DNA of 29,255 bases, from assembly GCA_900547125.1 (NCBI GenBank), contig URFU01000010.1, positions 1 through 29,255 on the forward strand, written 5' to 3'. The notes under the pieces are model-generated. The model worked only from the letters and a program-made list of their open reading frames with translations. It did not search any database and was not told the origin of the DNA. Made by a program: the position numbers and the translations under genes. The stretch is from an uncultured Collinsella sp. (GTDB taxonomy: Bacteria > Actinomycetota > Coriobacteriia > Coriobacteriales > Coriobacteriaceae). Below, piece by piece: positions 20,832-28,016 of this stretch (position 1 is the stretch's first letter; every line of letters starts with the position of its first letter).

Positions 20832-21377
20832 ATGCGCGTGCTCAAACGAGCCCTGGCGATTGTGTATCTTGCCGCCGCCGTCGTGGCGCGGGGTACGGTA
20901 GTTTGCCAGTTTTGGGGGCCATATACCTATCGCTTTATGCTGCTGATGCGCGATCCGCTGCCTCGCATCGTTGTTACGGTGTGCGGCGGTGTCGTGGCGC
21001 TCGGCGTGCTCGTGGGTTTCTTCCGCCTGATGTTTGCTCGTCGCGAGCCGTCCTGCGTGCATCCGGCGGGGGAGCACAATATCGAGGTCACGCTCGCTGC
21101 CCTCTCTTCGTGTGCTCGCACCGCGGCAGAGCGCGACGACCGAGTGATGGTCGAGCATGTCGAGGCACGCGTGCAGGGCTCCGACGAATCGCGCGTCCGT
21201 TTTAAGGTCGACGCCATCGCGCTCGACGACCGGGACGTGGCCTCCCTTGCAGCCGCGATGCAGCAACGTATCGAGGAGGCCTGCGACACCATGCTCGGCA
21301 CGCCGGGCACGACTGCGCGCGTTCGTTTTTTGCCGTCCAAGACTACCGTCCAGACCGTGGAGGTTTCCGGTGAGTGA
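20832..21377 (+). CDS. amaP: AmaP-like alkaline-shock membrane anchor protein
   Basis: This is a 181-residue protein with two N-terminal membrane segments (about residues 6-26 and 45-66) and a soluble domain of about 110 residues (75-181). That domain resembles a degenerate Asp23 fold, with the alternating strand pattern VEARVQGSDESRVRFKVDAIAL. In staphylococci AmaP tethers Asp23 to the membrane. Start ATG follows AAGGGAG. It overlaps the next gene by 8 bases (GTGAGTGA), so the two are translationally coupled. The assignment rests on this layout and on the order amaP-DUF2273-asp23, which is the same as in Staphylococcus; primary sequence alone would not be decisive. Confidence 0.82.
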   Translation: MRVLKRALAIVYLAAAVVARGTVVCQFWGPYTYRFMLLMRDPLPRIVVTVCGGVVALGVLVGFFRLMFARREPSCVHPAGEHNIEVTLAALSSCARTAAERDDRVMVEHVEARVQGSDESRVRFKVDAIALDDRDVASLAAAMQQRIEEACDTMLGTPGTTARVRFLPSKTTVQTVEVSGE

Positions 21378-21747
21378 TACCAATCAAGATAAGACCGCTC
21401 GTACGCCGCGCCTGACGATTGACCAGAGCGCTGCGCCGGCGAGCGAACCTGTTGATTCCAAAGCAGAGGCAGCCGAGTTACAAGACGCGGCAGCCGCGGA
21501 TTTTGACGAGGCTATGGGTCTCATCAAGGGTACGGGCGCTGCCATCTGGAGCTATGCTGTGCGTCATCCCAACACCACGCTCGGTGCCGTCGCCGGCTTT
21601 GTCCTCGCCGTGTTGGTGCTCACGCTCGGCCTGTGGGACACGCTCGTCATTGCATTCTTCGTGCTGATCGGCGCCGTGATCGGCCAAATTCGCGACGGCG
21701 AGAACGGGATCGTCAACTTCTTCGGCCGTCTGTTTAGCGGCCGCTAA
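21370..21747 (+). CDS. DUF2273 small membrane protein of the Asp23 operon
   Basis: This is a 125-residue protein starting with GTG inside the end of amaP; GGAGG lies 7 bases upstream. The first 65 residues are Ala/Glu/Asp-rich and probably cytosolic. The second half has the DUF2273 pattern, with the glycine-rich helix pair HPNTTLGAVAGFVLAVLVL and TLVIAFFVLIGAVIGQ and a short amphipathic end NGIVNFFGRLF. Family members of this operon are usually about 60-80 residues, so the acidic N-terminal extension is unusual. The role is structural support of the Asp23 layer, by analogy. Confidence 0.82.
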   Translation: MSDTNQDKTARTPRLTIDQSAAPASEPVDSKAEAAELQDAAAADFDEAMGLIKGTGAAIWSYAVRHPNTTLGAVAGFVLAVLVLTLGLWDTLVIAFFVLIGAVIGQIRDGENGIVNFFGRLFSGR

Positions 21748-21791
21748 TATGTATTCGACTGTCGCATCCGCGGCAGGCATAAGGAGGAACC

Positions 21792-22319
21792 ATGGCTTTT
21801 AATACGAAGGTCGATGTAGCCGATACCGAGCTCGAGGCAGACGAGACCGTCGCTGCCGAGGCCGAGGATGTGACGCTCGAGGACGAGGCGCTCGTCGAGG
21901 CCGAGTCCGATGCTGATGAGGACGACGAGGAGATGGACGAGGAAGCGGACGAGTCCGAGGACTCGCTGACCTATTCCAACGGTGTGATCGAGAAGATCGT
22001 TGCCATGGCCACCCGCGAGGTTCCGCACGTTCTGGGCATGAAGGGTAACCTCATGCACTTTGTGCAGGAGCAGTTTGGTGCCGAGAATCTGACCAAGGGC
22101 GTGACGGTCGAGGTCACCGATGACAATCGCGTGGTCGTCAACATCTCCGTCATTATCGAGTACGGCGCCTATGCGCCCGCGATCTTCGACGATGTCAAGG
22201 CGCGTGTCACCGAGCGCCTTGCCGCGATGACCGGCCTTGAGGTGGCGGGCGTCAACCTGCGTATCGAGGACGTCATCACCCCCGAGGAGTACGAGCACCG
22301 CACCAGCCAGCACGAGTAA
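21792..22319 (+). CDS. asp23: Asp23/Gls24 family envelope stress protein
   Basis: This is a 175-residue member of the Asp23 (DUF322) family, abundant proteins of Gram-positive bacteria linked to cell-envelope homeostasis and general stress. Residues 59-165 hold the family fold: YSNGVIEKIVAMATREVPHV, the GVTVEVTDDNRVVVNISVIIEYG strand pair, and the final VNLRIEDVI. Residues 1-58 form an extremely acidic, disordered extension (runs such as DADEDDEEMDEEADESED), which is not standard. ATG follows AAGGAGG at 21780-21786, a strong site consistent with high expression. It ends with a palindrome and then a terminator, closing the operon. Confidence 0.93.
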   Translation: MAFNTKVDVADTELEADETVAAEAEDVTLEDEALVEAESDADEDDEEMDEEADESEDSLTYSNGVIEKIVAMATREVPHVLGMKGNLMHFVQEQFGAENLTKGVTVEVTDDNRVVVNISVIIEYGAYAPAIFDDVKARVTERLAAMTGLEVAGVNLRIEDVITPEEYEHRTSQHE

Positions 22320-22323
22320 CCTT

Positions 22324-22348
22324 CCAAAAAGAGACAGGTTTGTTTTGG
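22324..22348. repeat. GAGACAGG-core palindrome, copy 7
   Basis: CCAAAA (22324-22329) pairs with TTTTGG (22343-22348) around a middle containing GAGACAGG. It begins 5 bases after the asp23 stop. It is the shortest copy. Confidence 0.55.
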
Positions 22349-22372
22349 CAGGTTTTATCTGCGAAAACGTTA

Positions 22373-22414
22373 AACGGCCGACCGCGCAAGTAAAAGCGTG
22401 GCCGGCCGTTATTT
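22373..22414 (+). terminator. Intrinsic terminator of the asp23 operon
   Basis: AACGGCCG (22373-22380) pairs with CGGCCGTT (22403-22410). An inner CCGCGC/GCGTGG stem follows, and ATTT lies behind. It can also work for a minus-strand transcript. Confidence 0.8.
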
Positions 22415-22438
22415 GTATGCCCCCCGATGTAGGCATAC
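22415..22438. promoter_or_regulatory. GTATGCC-N10-GGCATAC dyad before the YitT gene
   Basis: 7-bp perfect arms are separated by 10 bases. The dyad lies just upstream of a possible promoter (TTGCAA at 22457-22462, TACCCT-like -10). It is operator-like or a small hairpin. Confidence 0.4.
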
Positions 22439-22527
22439 CGCTCGTCTAACTAGGGGTTGCAATCGTCGCGTTCCGCGTTACCCTAATGGGCGCATTGTTT
22501 CCAAATTGTTAACGAGGGGTTGCCGTA

Positions 22528-23550
22528 ATGGCCGACGAGCACGAAACAGAAAGCAAGGCATGGGCGATTGAGGCCGCCGCGGCAGAGGCGGCATCGCGTG
22601 CTGCCGAGGAGATGCATCGTCCTCCCGTGGTGCCGATGGAGCGCGTGGTTGATCGCACCGATATCGAGCGCGGCGAGCGTGCCGGTCAAAAGCGCAGCCA
22701 GGAGCCGGGCTTTCCGCGCTTTTTTGCCGAGCTCAATCTGGGCCTGATTCTTACGGCCTTTGCCATCGTCGCGTTTAAAACCCCTAATCACTTTGCTTTT
22801 GGCGGCACCTCGGGCGTGTCGGTCATTCTGTCCACGCTGTTCCCGACCCTGCCCGTCGGCGTCTTTATGTGGATTATCAACGCGGTTCTCGTCGTCTTGG
22901 GATTTATCTTTTTGGAGCGCAAGGCAATCCTGTGGAGCGTCTTCGCCTCGTTTGCACTGTCCGCCTATGTTTCGCTGTTTGAGCTCTTTATCCCGACCGA
23001 TGTCTCGATGACGGGCGATATGTGGCTTGACCTGTGCTTTGCCGTGATTCTGCCGGCGCTCGGCAGCGCCATCGTCTTTGATATTGGCGCCTCGACGGGC
23101 GGCACGGATATCCTCGCCATGATCCTCAAGCGCCGCACCACGCTCGAGATTGGCCGTGCCCTGCTGCTGGTCGATATCGGCATCGTGACCATCGCGGCCT
23201 TTTTGTATGGCCCGCGTGTCGGTCTGTACTGCGTGCTCGGCCTGTTTGCCAAGACGCTTGTGGTCGACAAAGCCATTGAGAGCATTCATCTGCGCAAAGT
23301 CTGCACGGTCATTTGCTCCGAACCCCTTAAGGTCGAGGAGTTTATCGTCAAGCATCTCAACCGCACGGCGACCATCAGCCGCGGCTACGGTGCCTTCTCG
23401 GGCAAGTGCGTGACAGTGATCATGAGCGTGCTGAGCCGTCGCGAGGCCGTGCAACTACGCCGTTATGCGCGCGAAGTCGATCCGGGTGCCTTTATCACGA
23501 TCGTCGACAGCTCCGAGATCGTCGGCAAGGGTTTCCGCGGCACGAACTAG
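22528..23550 (+). CDS. YitT family membrane protein (DUF161/DUF2179)
   Basis: This is a 340-residue protein. An acidic/Ala-rich cytosolic extension (residues 1-68) is unusual for the family. The YitT membrane domain (about 70-250) shows PNHFAFGGTSGVSVIL, GASTGGTDILAMIL and the five to six hydrophobic segments. The C-terminal DUF2179 domain (about 260-335), with VCSEPLKVEEFIVKHL-like and GKCVTVIMSVLSRREA stretches, is a small ligand-binding or oligomerisation fold. Function is not settled; some homologues are reported as transporters. ATG 22528 follows GAGGGG at moderate spacing. It is separated by hairpins on both sides and appears monocistronic. Confidence 0.9.
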   Translation: MADEHETESKAWAIEAAAAEAASRAAEEMHRPPVVPMERVVDRTDIERGERAGQKRSQEPGFPRFFAELNLGLILTAFAIVAFKTPNHFAFGGTSGVSVILSTLFPTLPVGVFMWIINAVLVVLGFIFLERKAILWSVFASFALSAYVSLFELFIPTDVSMTGDMWLDLCFAVILPALGSAIVFDIGASTGGTDILAMILKRRTTLEIGRALLLVDIGIVTIAAFLYGPRVGLYCVLGLFAKTLVVDKAIESIHLRKVCTVICSEPLKVEEFIVKHLNRTATISRGYGAFSGKCVTVIMSVLSRREAVQLRRYAREVDPGAFITIVDSSEIVGKGFRGTN

Positions 23551-23594
23551 TGCGAACGCATTCATCAAACAATCGAAAAGCGCCTCGCGCGTTG

Positions 23595-23619
23595 CAAATA
23601 CGTCATCTAAGAGTATTTG
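23595..23619. promoter_or_regulatory. CAAATAC-N11-GTATTTG dyad before the zinc-ribbon membrane protein gene
   Basis: 7-bp perfect arms lie about 80 bases upstream of the start codon. It may be an operator or the weak 3' hairpin of the YitT gene. No T-run follows. Confidence 0.4.
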
Positions 23620-23700
23620 TCCTCACATTGGGTGATAATGATGCCAAAGACATCGTTTGCGATCCAGGTGATTCGCTCTAGATACGAAGGGATGATTTCG

Positions 23701-24984
23701 ATGTTCTGTTCGCAGTGTGGCGCTCCTATGGGCGATAACGACAAGTTCTGCGGTGTGTGCGGTGCTCCTAATGCCGGTGCTGCAGCTTCCACCCCTCAGG
23801 GTCAGCCTCAGCAATTTGTCCCTCAGCCTCCCATGAACGCGTCCAAGGGCTGTGTGGCTCAGGCGTTTGAGGATATGACTAAGACTCCGGGCGTGCTTCA
23901 GCGTGTATGCCAAATCGCGTTTTTGCCGGCGCTTATCTGTGTCGTGTCGGTACTCGTGCTGTTCATCCCCGTTATCGGCGGTATTGCGGCTGCAATCGGC
24001 TTTTTGGCCGCCTACGTGGCGAGCGTGTGCGGTTCGGGCTTTGGCATCGAGTGGGGTCGCGATCTGTCGCTTAAGATCGATGACGGCATGGACCGCCCGT
24101 TGATGCGTTCCACGTCGTTTGGCCTCGGAGTCTTTTCGAGCGTTATCTCGGTCGTGCTCGAGGTTATCGCTGCCATTCCCGTGATCGGTGTAGTGCTTTC
24201 GCTGGTGGAGGGCGTGGTAATTGGCGCCGCAGGCTCGTATTCGTATTACGGCTCTTATGCGCTCGAAGCTGCGCTGTTTGGCTCGCTTGGCCTGCTTGTC
24301 CTGGCGCTAATTGCCTCGGCGATTCTGGGCGTCTTCTTTAAGATGTTCGCCGACATCGCCGTGATGCACTTTGCGGTGACCGGTCGCGTCGAGAGCGCGT
24401 TTTCGCTCGACAAGGTCTGGGCGGCGTTTAAGCACAACAAGACCAAGCTGTTCTGCGCTTCGTTCCTTCCGGAGTTTTTGACGGGCCTGGTTTCCAACGC
24501 CATTACGTGGATCTTGACAGCTGTCTTTGGTGCCATCGCCGGAATTGGCGCGTACGGCTATTACTATCGCCCCACGGGTATCGAGGCGATTGTTACCGCC
24601 GGTGGTGTCACGCTCGTATTGTTCCTGGTGCTGATTGCATTCGTCACGGTGTTCCTTACGGTCTTTGGCAAGATGCTCAAGCACCGTGCCGTTGGCTATT
24701 GGGCTGCACGTTATGCAAGCGAATGGGCCGATGAGGACAAGGACGACGTTTTGACTTTTGTGCTCCCGGGTGAGAAGAAGCCTGCTCCTGCGGGATTCAA
24801 TCCCACGGCAGCCACTGGTGCTGCGCCTGCCCCGGCGCCCGCGCCTGCGCCTGCCCCGGCACCTGCTCCTGTCCCCGCACCGGCGTCCGAGGCGACGCCT
24901 GCGGAGCCCGATTGGGATGCCGTTGCCACGCCGGCGGATGAGCCGGGCGATAATCCTGCTGCCGAAAACAATCAAACCGAATAG
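23701..24984 (+). CDS. Zinc-ribbon polytopic membrane protein with an Ala-Pro tail
   Basis: This is a 427-residue protein in three parts. Residues 1-24 form a zinc ribbon with Cys-3, Cys-6, Cys-17 and Cys-20. After a short linker, about six hydrophobic segments fill residues 75-355. The tail (about 375-427) carries a run of Ala-Pro dipeptides (24826-24885) followed by acidic residues. ATG 23701 is chosen because GAAGGG stands 9 bases upstream and the zinc ribbon starts immediately, as it does in the next gene. Such zinc ribbon plus membrane proteins are common in Firmicutes and Actinobacteria but their function is unknown. The Ala-Pro run likely forms an extended polyproline-like arm. Confidence 0.75.
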   Translation: MFCSQCGAPMGDNDKFCGVCGAPNAGAAASTPQGQPQQFVPQPPMNASKGCVAQAFEDMTKTPGVLQRVCQIAFLPALICVVSVLVLFIPVIGGIAAAIGFLAAYVASVCGSGFGIEWGRDLSLKIDDGMDRPLMRSTSFGLGVFSSVISVVLEVIAAIPVIGVVLSLVEGVVIGAAGSYSYYGSYALEAALFGSLGLLVLALIASAILGVFFKMFADIAVMHFAVTGRVESAFSLDKVWAAFKHNKTKLFCASFLPEFLTGLVSNAITWILTAVFGAIAGIGAYGYYYRPTGIEAIVTAGGVTLVLFLVLIAFVTVFLTVFGKMLKHRAVGYWAARYASEWADEDKDDVLTFVLPGEKKPAPAGFNPTAATGAAPAPAPAPAPAPAPAPVPAPASEATPAEPDWDAVATPADEPGDNPAAENNQTE

Positions 24985-24992
24985 TCGGTCGA

Positions 24993-25027
24993 GGCGCCCT
25001 GGGCAACTGAGCCCGGGGTGCCTTTTT
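24993..25027 (+). terminator. Intrinsic terminator after the first zinc-ribbon gene
   Basis: GGCGCCCTGGGC (24993-25004) pairs with GCCCGGGGTGCC (25011-25022) over 12 positions with two mismatches or wobbles, and five T follow. Confidence 0.9.
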
Positions 25028-25071
25028 CTACTGCGAAAGCAAGAAAATGCCTGGGAAAACGGTTGCAGCAA

Positions 25072-25104
25072 AATTTCTCGGAAATTGGTCAATGTTGCGC
25101 AACA
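25072..25104. promoter_or_regulatory. Two short palindromes upstream of the second zinc-ribbon gene
   Basis: AATTTC-TCG-GAAATT (25072-25086) and the perfect 12-mer TGTTGCGCAACA (25093-25104) lie side by side in the promoter region. Both are regulator-site-like; no -10/-35 pair is convincing. Confidence 0.4.
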
Positions 25105-25145
25105 ACGTCGCGGCTATTGTTGAGAACGTAGACGTGTAAGGTTTG

Positions 25146-25162
25146 AAGGCGTGCGACGCCTT
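25146..25162 (+). promoter_or_regulatory. Leader hairpin before the second zinc-ribbon gene
   Basis: AAGGCGT-GCG-ACGCCTT is a perfect 7-bp stem with a 3-base loop, 4 bases before the ribosome site AAAAGGAG. It can keep the site open and protect the mRNA 5' end. Confidence 0.45.
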
Positions 25163-25179
25163 AGGAAAAGGAGAGGCTC

Positions 25180-25788
25180 ATGTTCTGTCCCACTTGTGGT
25201 TCTCCCATTTCGGATGATGCCAAATTCTGCCCTGTTTGCGGATCCGCCGTTGGTGCCGCTTCTGCCGCTGCGGCCCCGCAGCCCCAGCCCGCTCCGGCCC
25301 AGGCTATTCAGCCCGCGCCCCAGCCTCAGCAGCAGTACACCGGTCAATACGCCCAACAGTCCGCATCCGCTCCGATGGGCTATGGCCCCATTAAGGCTGA
25401 CCGCAGCCTGATCGGCTGGCTGCTGCTCTCTCTTGTGACCTGCGGTATCTATTCGTTCTACTTCCTGTATTGCTTGGCACGCGACGTCAACACGTTGTGT
25501 CAGGATGACGGCGATTACACGCCGGGTCTGGCGGAATTCATCCTTCTATCGTTTGTGACCTGCGGCTTCTACGCGTACTACTGGTATTACAAGATTGGCA
25601 ACCGCCTGCAGGCCAACGCTCCTCGCTACGGCCTGGTGTTCCAGGAAAACGGCACCACCGTTCTTCTGTGGCAGATCTTCGGCGCGCTCCTGTGCGGCCT
25701 TGGTCCCATCTTCGCTATGAACATCATCATCAATAATACCAATGCCATGGCAACGGCTTACAACACTCGCCTTGGCGCTCGTGCCTAA
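25180..25788 (+). CDS. Zinc-ribbon DUF4234 membrane protein
   Basis: This is a 202-residue protein. The zinc ribbon at residues 1-22 has the same Cys-3, 6, 17, 20 spacing as the preceding gene. A Gln/Pro/Ala-rich linker (about 25-65) follows. The membrane part has the DUF4234 pattern: two copies of a LLSLVTCGIYSFYFLY-like helix (near 80 and 125), each with the TCGxY motif, and charged residues RDVNTLC between. AAAAGGAGAGG precedes the ATG. The family has no assigned function. The two neighbouring zinc-ribbon genes probably share an ancestor for the first 22 residues only. Confidence 0.9.
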   Translation: MFCPTCGSPISDDAKFCPVCGSAVGAASAAAAPQPQPAPAQAIQPAPQPQQQYTGQYAQQSASAPMGYGPIKADRSLIGWLLLSLVTCGIYSFYFLYCLARDVNTLCQDDGDYTPGLAEFILLSFVTCGFYAYYWYYKIGNRLQANAPRYGLVFQENGTTVLLWQIFGALLCGLGPIFAMNIIINNTNAMATAYNTRLGARA

Positions 25789-25801
25789 CAATAAGGGCGG
25801 C

Positions 25802-26278
25802 GTGAACAGCTTCCAGGGACATAGGGGCACGGCAGAGCTCCTTCGCCGCGCCCTTTTTTGCACCGGCGCGCTCTTTGTCGCCTGGCTCGCGCTCTACCTG
25901 CTCGACATTGGCTGCATTTTTCGATTGATGACGGGCATTCCTTGTCCGGGATGCGGCATGACGAGGGCGTGGCTGGCGGCGCTGCGCCTCGATTATGCGG
26001 CGGCCTTTGCCTACCATCCGCTGTTTTGGGTGGTGCCGATTGCGTTTGTGCTCGCGTTCGTGCGCGAGGAGGTGGCATCGAGCAAGCTAAAGCGTGGTAT
26101 CGACATTGCGGTCACCGTGTTGTGCGTGCTGGTCGTCGTCGTATGGATCGTGCGCCTCATCAATCCGGCAGATGCCGGTCTGCTCTTTGGCGGCTATGCG
26201 CCCGCCGGAGTTCCCGACGATATCATCCACCTCGAACCCCCACGCTGGCTCACCATCCTTCGCTCTTACCTGGCGTGA
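25802..26278 (+). CDS. DUF2752 family membrane protein
   Basis: This is a 158-residue membrane protein with about three hydrophobic segments. The DUF2752 signature is PCPGCGMTRAWLAAL (residues 47-61) after TM1, with Cys-48 and Cys-51, then the YAAAFAYHPLFWVV helix. The GTG at 25802 is 13 bases after the previous stop with an AAGGGCGG ribosome site inside the gap, so it is co-transcribed with the DUF4234 gene. A longer frame from 25742 overlaps that gene and is less likely. The function is unknown. It ends before a bidirectional terminator. Confidence 0.85.
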   Translation: MNSFQGHRGTAELLRRALFCTGALFVAWLALYLLDIGCIFRLMTGIPCPGCGMTRAWLAALRLDYAAAFAYHPLFWVVPIAFVLAFVREEVASSKLKRGIDIAVTVLCVLVVVVWIVRLINPADAGLLFGGYAPAGVPDDIIHLEPPRWLTILRSYLA

Positions 26279-26310
26279 CGGAGGACGCGCTAGAAAAACG
26301 GTCGACACAT

Positions 26311-26350
26311 AAGCGGGGGCGAACGTTGAGATAACGTCCGCCCCCGCTTT
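26311..26350. terminator. Bidirectional terminator between convergent genes
   Basis: AAGCGGGGGCG (26311-26321) pairs exactly with 26339-26349; inside, ACGTT pairs with AACGT. T-rich sequence follows on the plus strand (TTTGCTTT). It serves the DUF2752 gene and the minus-strand M20 gene. Confidence 0.9.
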
Positions 26351-26384
26351 GCTTTAGCCAGGCTGTTATGGATGGGCGTGACGG

Positions 26385-27848
26385 CTACTCGTCGCGCTTT
26401 TCCTCGTGGCGAGCGGCAGCCCGCGCATCGTGGATGCCCTTGATTGCAGCATGGCGGGCGGTGCGAGCATCGTGCATGGCGTCGCGCGCCTCAGCGGCCG
26501 TGGCCTTGGCAGAGCGCAGCTTGGCGGCCAGGTCGGGGTTGGTTTCGGCGACCGCGGTGATCGCGGGGCCGTCGAGCTCCTCTTGTGTGGGCTCGGCCAA
26601 AAAGTCGATGGCATACTGGGCGGCCACCATGGAGCCCTTTGCCAGCACAGTCTCGTCGATCTTGTAGAAGCAGGAATGTTGGGCGTACGTGGCGCCAATC
26701 TTGGGGTTGCGCGTACCTACAAAGGCGAGCACGCCCGGTACGCGGCGCAGGTACTCCGAAAAATCCTCGCCCGAAAGCGTGCCGCGGTAATGGCCTTGGC
26801 CGGTGGGGCCCAAGCATTTGATTACTGCCTGGCGGCAGCGCTCGCTCGAGGCGGCATCGTTTTCGACCTTGTAGTTGGCGATGGTTTAGTCGGTGAGCTC
26901 TGCCTCGGCGCCTAAGGCGGCCGCGGTATGCTCCACGATGCGGCGCATAAGCTCCGGCATTTCCTCGTGGGTCGAATCGCCGTAGGTGCGTACCGTGCCG
27001 GCGAGGTAGGCCGTGCCGGCGATAACGTTGCGCGCGGTGCCGCCATGCAACTCGCCGACGGTGATAACGGCGGGTTCGTAGGGGCTAATCTCGCGCGAGA
27101 CGATGGTCTGCAGGGCGTTGACGATCTCGGCGGCAACCATAACGGCGTCGTGGCCGCGCTGGGGCATGGCGCCGTGGCACGAGGTGCCGCGGACATCGAT
27201 GCGGAACCAGTCGGTATTGGCCATGCGCGGGCCGGGCTCGCAGCTTACGGTGCCGGCGTCGACCTCGCTCCAGATGTGCGCGGCGTAGGCACCATCGACG
27301 CCGTCGAGTACGCCCGTGCCGATCATGAGTTTCGCGCCCTGGCCGTTTTCCTCACTGGGCTGGAAGACGATGCGGACCTCGCCGTGGATGTCGTCGGTCA
27401 TATGGCGCAGGATCTGCAGCGTGCCGAGCATCATGGCGATGTGGCAGTCGTGGCCGCAGGCGTGCATGCAGCCCTCGTTGACGCTGGCAAACTCCTCGCC
27501 GGTCTGCTCGGTGACGGGCAGGGCGTCGATATCCGCGCGCAGCAGGATACGGCGGCGCGGCGTGCCGTCCTCGCGGTAGGCATCCGGCGCGGTACCGCGA
27601 AGCGTTGCCACCAAGCCGGTCTTGAGCGGACGCTCGTAAGGGATATTCATGGCGTCGAGCTGGTTGGCGATGTCGGAGGTTGTGCGCTCTTCGGCGAGGC
27701 TCAGCTCCGGGTGCTTATGGAAGTGCCGGCGCTGCTTGATGATATAGGGCTCAAACTCGGCGGCGATATCTCGGATGGCCGCGGTGACATCGTCTGCCGC
27801 GCGAGCCTCGGTCGCCGCCATAATCTGCTGTGCCTTGGTCTTCGTCAT
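26385..27848 (-). pseudogene. M20 family amidohydrolase interrupted by an in-frame stop
   Basis: One continuous frame runs from ATG 27848 (AAGGAG upstream) to TAG at 26385, broken only by TAA at 26888-26886 (codon 321 of 487). The N-terminal part has the HipO/AbgB-type metal motif HACGHD (residues 129-134) and the catalytic pair in QPSEENG (163-169). Beyond the stop the protein resumes as TIANYKVEN and later carries GEDFSEYL, the conserved C-terminal M20 motif, so the truncated 320-residue product would lack part of the active site. Family members cleave N-acyl amino acids or related amides. After the enzyme fold comes an unusual charged, helical tail of about 60 residues. It may be a recent nonsense mutation, a sequencing error, or a recoded stop. 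Confidence 0.8.
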
Positions 27849-28016
27849 GGTCGATTTGCTCCTTGCTGGGTTGATCGCAAAATCGTACAGGCTCTCTTCA
27901 GTATGCCACCTGCCGCTAGGGCTGGTAAAGTTGCCGTTTGCCGCTTGGGGTTTTGTTACAAGGGCGGGGGAGTACACTCGGGGGTGTTGAATTTCCTGCC
28001 AGAGATGGGGATGCCC

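Noticed and set aside
21744..22436. A 230-codon minus-strand frame opposite asp23
   Set aside because: It is antisense to a well-supported gene and extends over the operon terminator.
24826..24885. The Ala-Pro codon run as a tandem repeat array or CRISPR-like repeat
   Set aside because: It is an in-frame dipeptide repeat inside a coding region, with a short period and no spacers.
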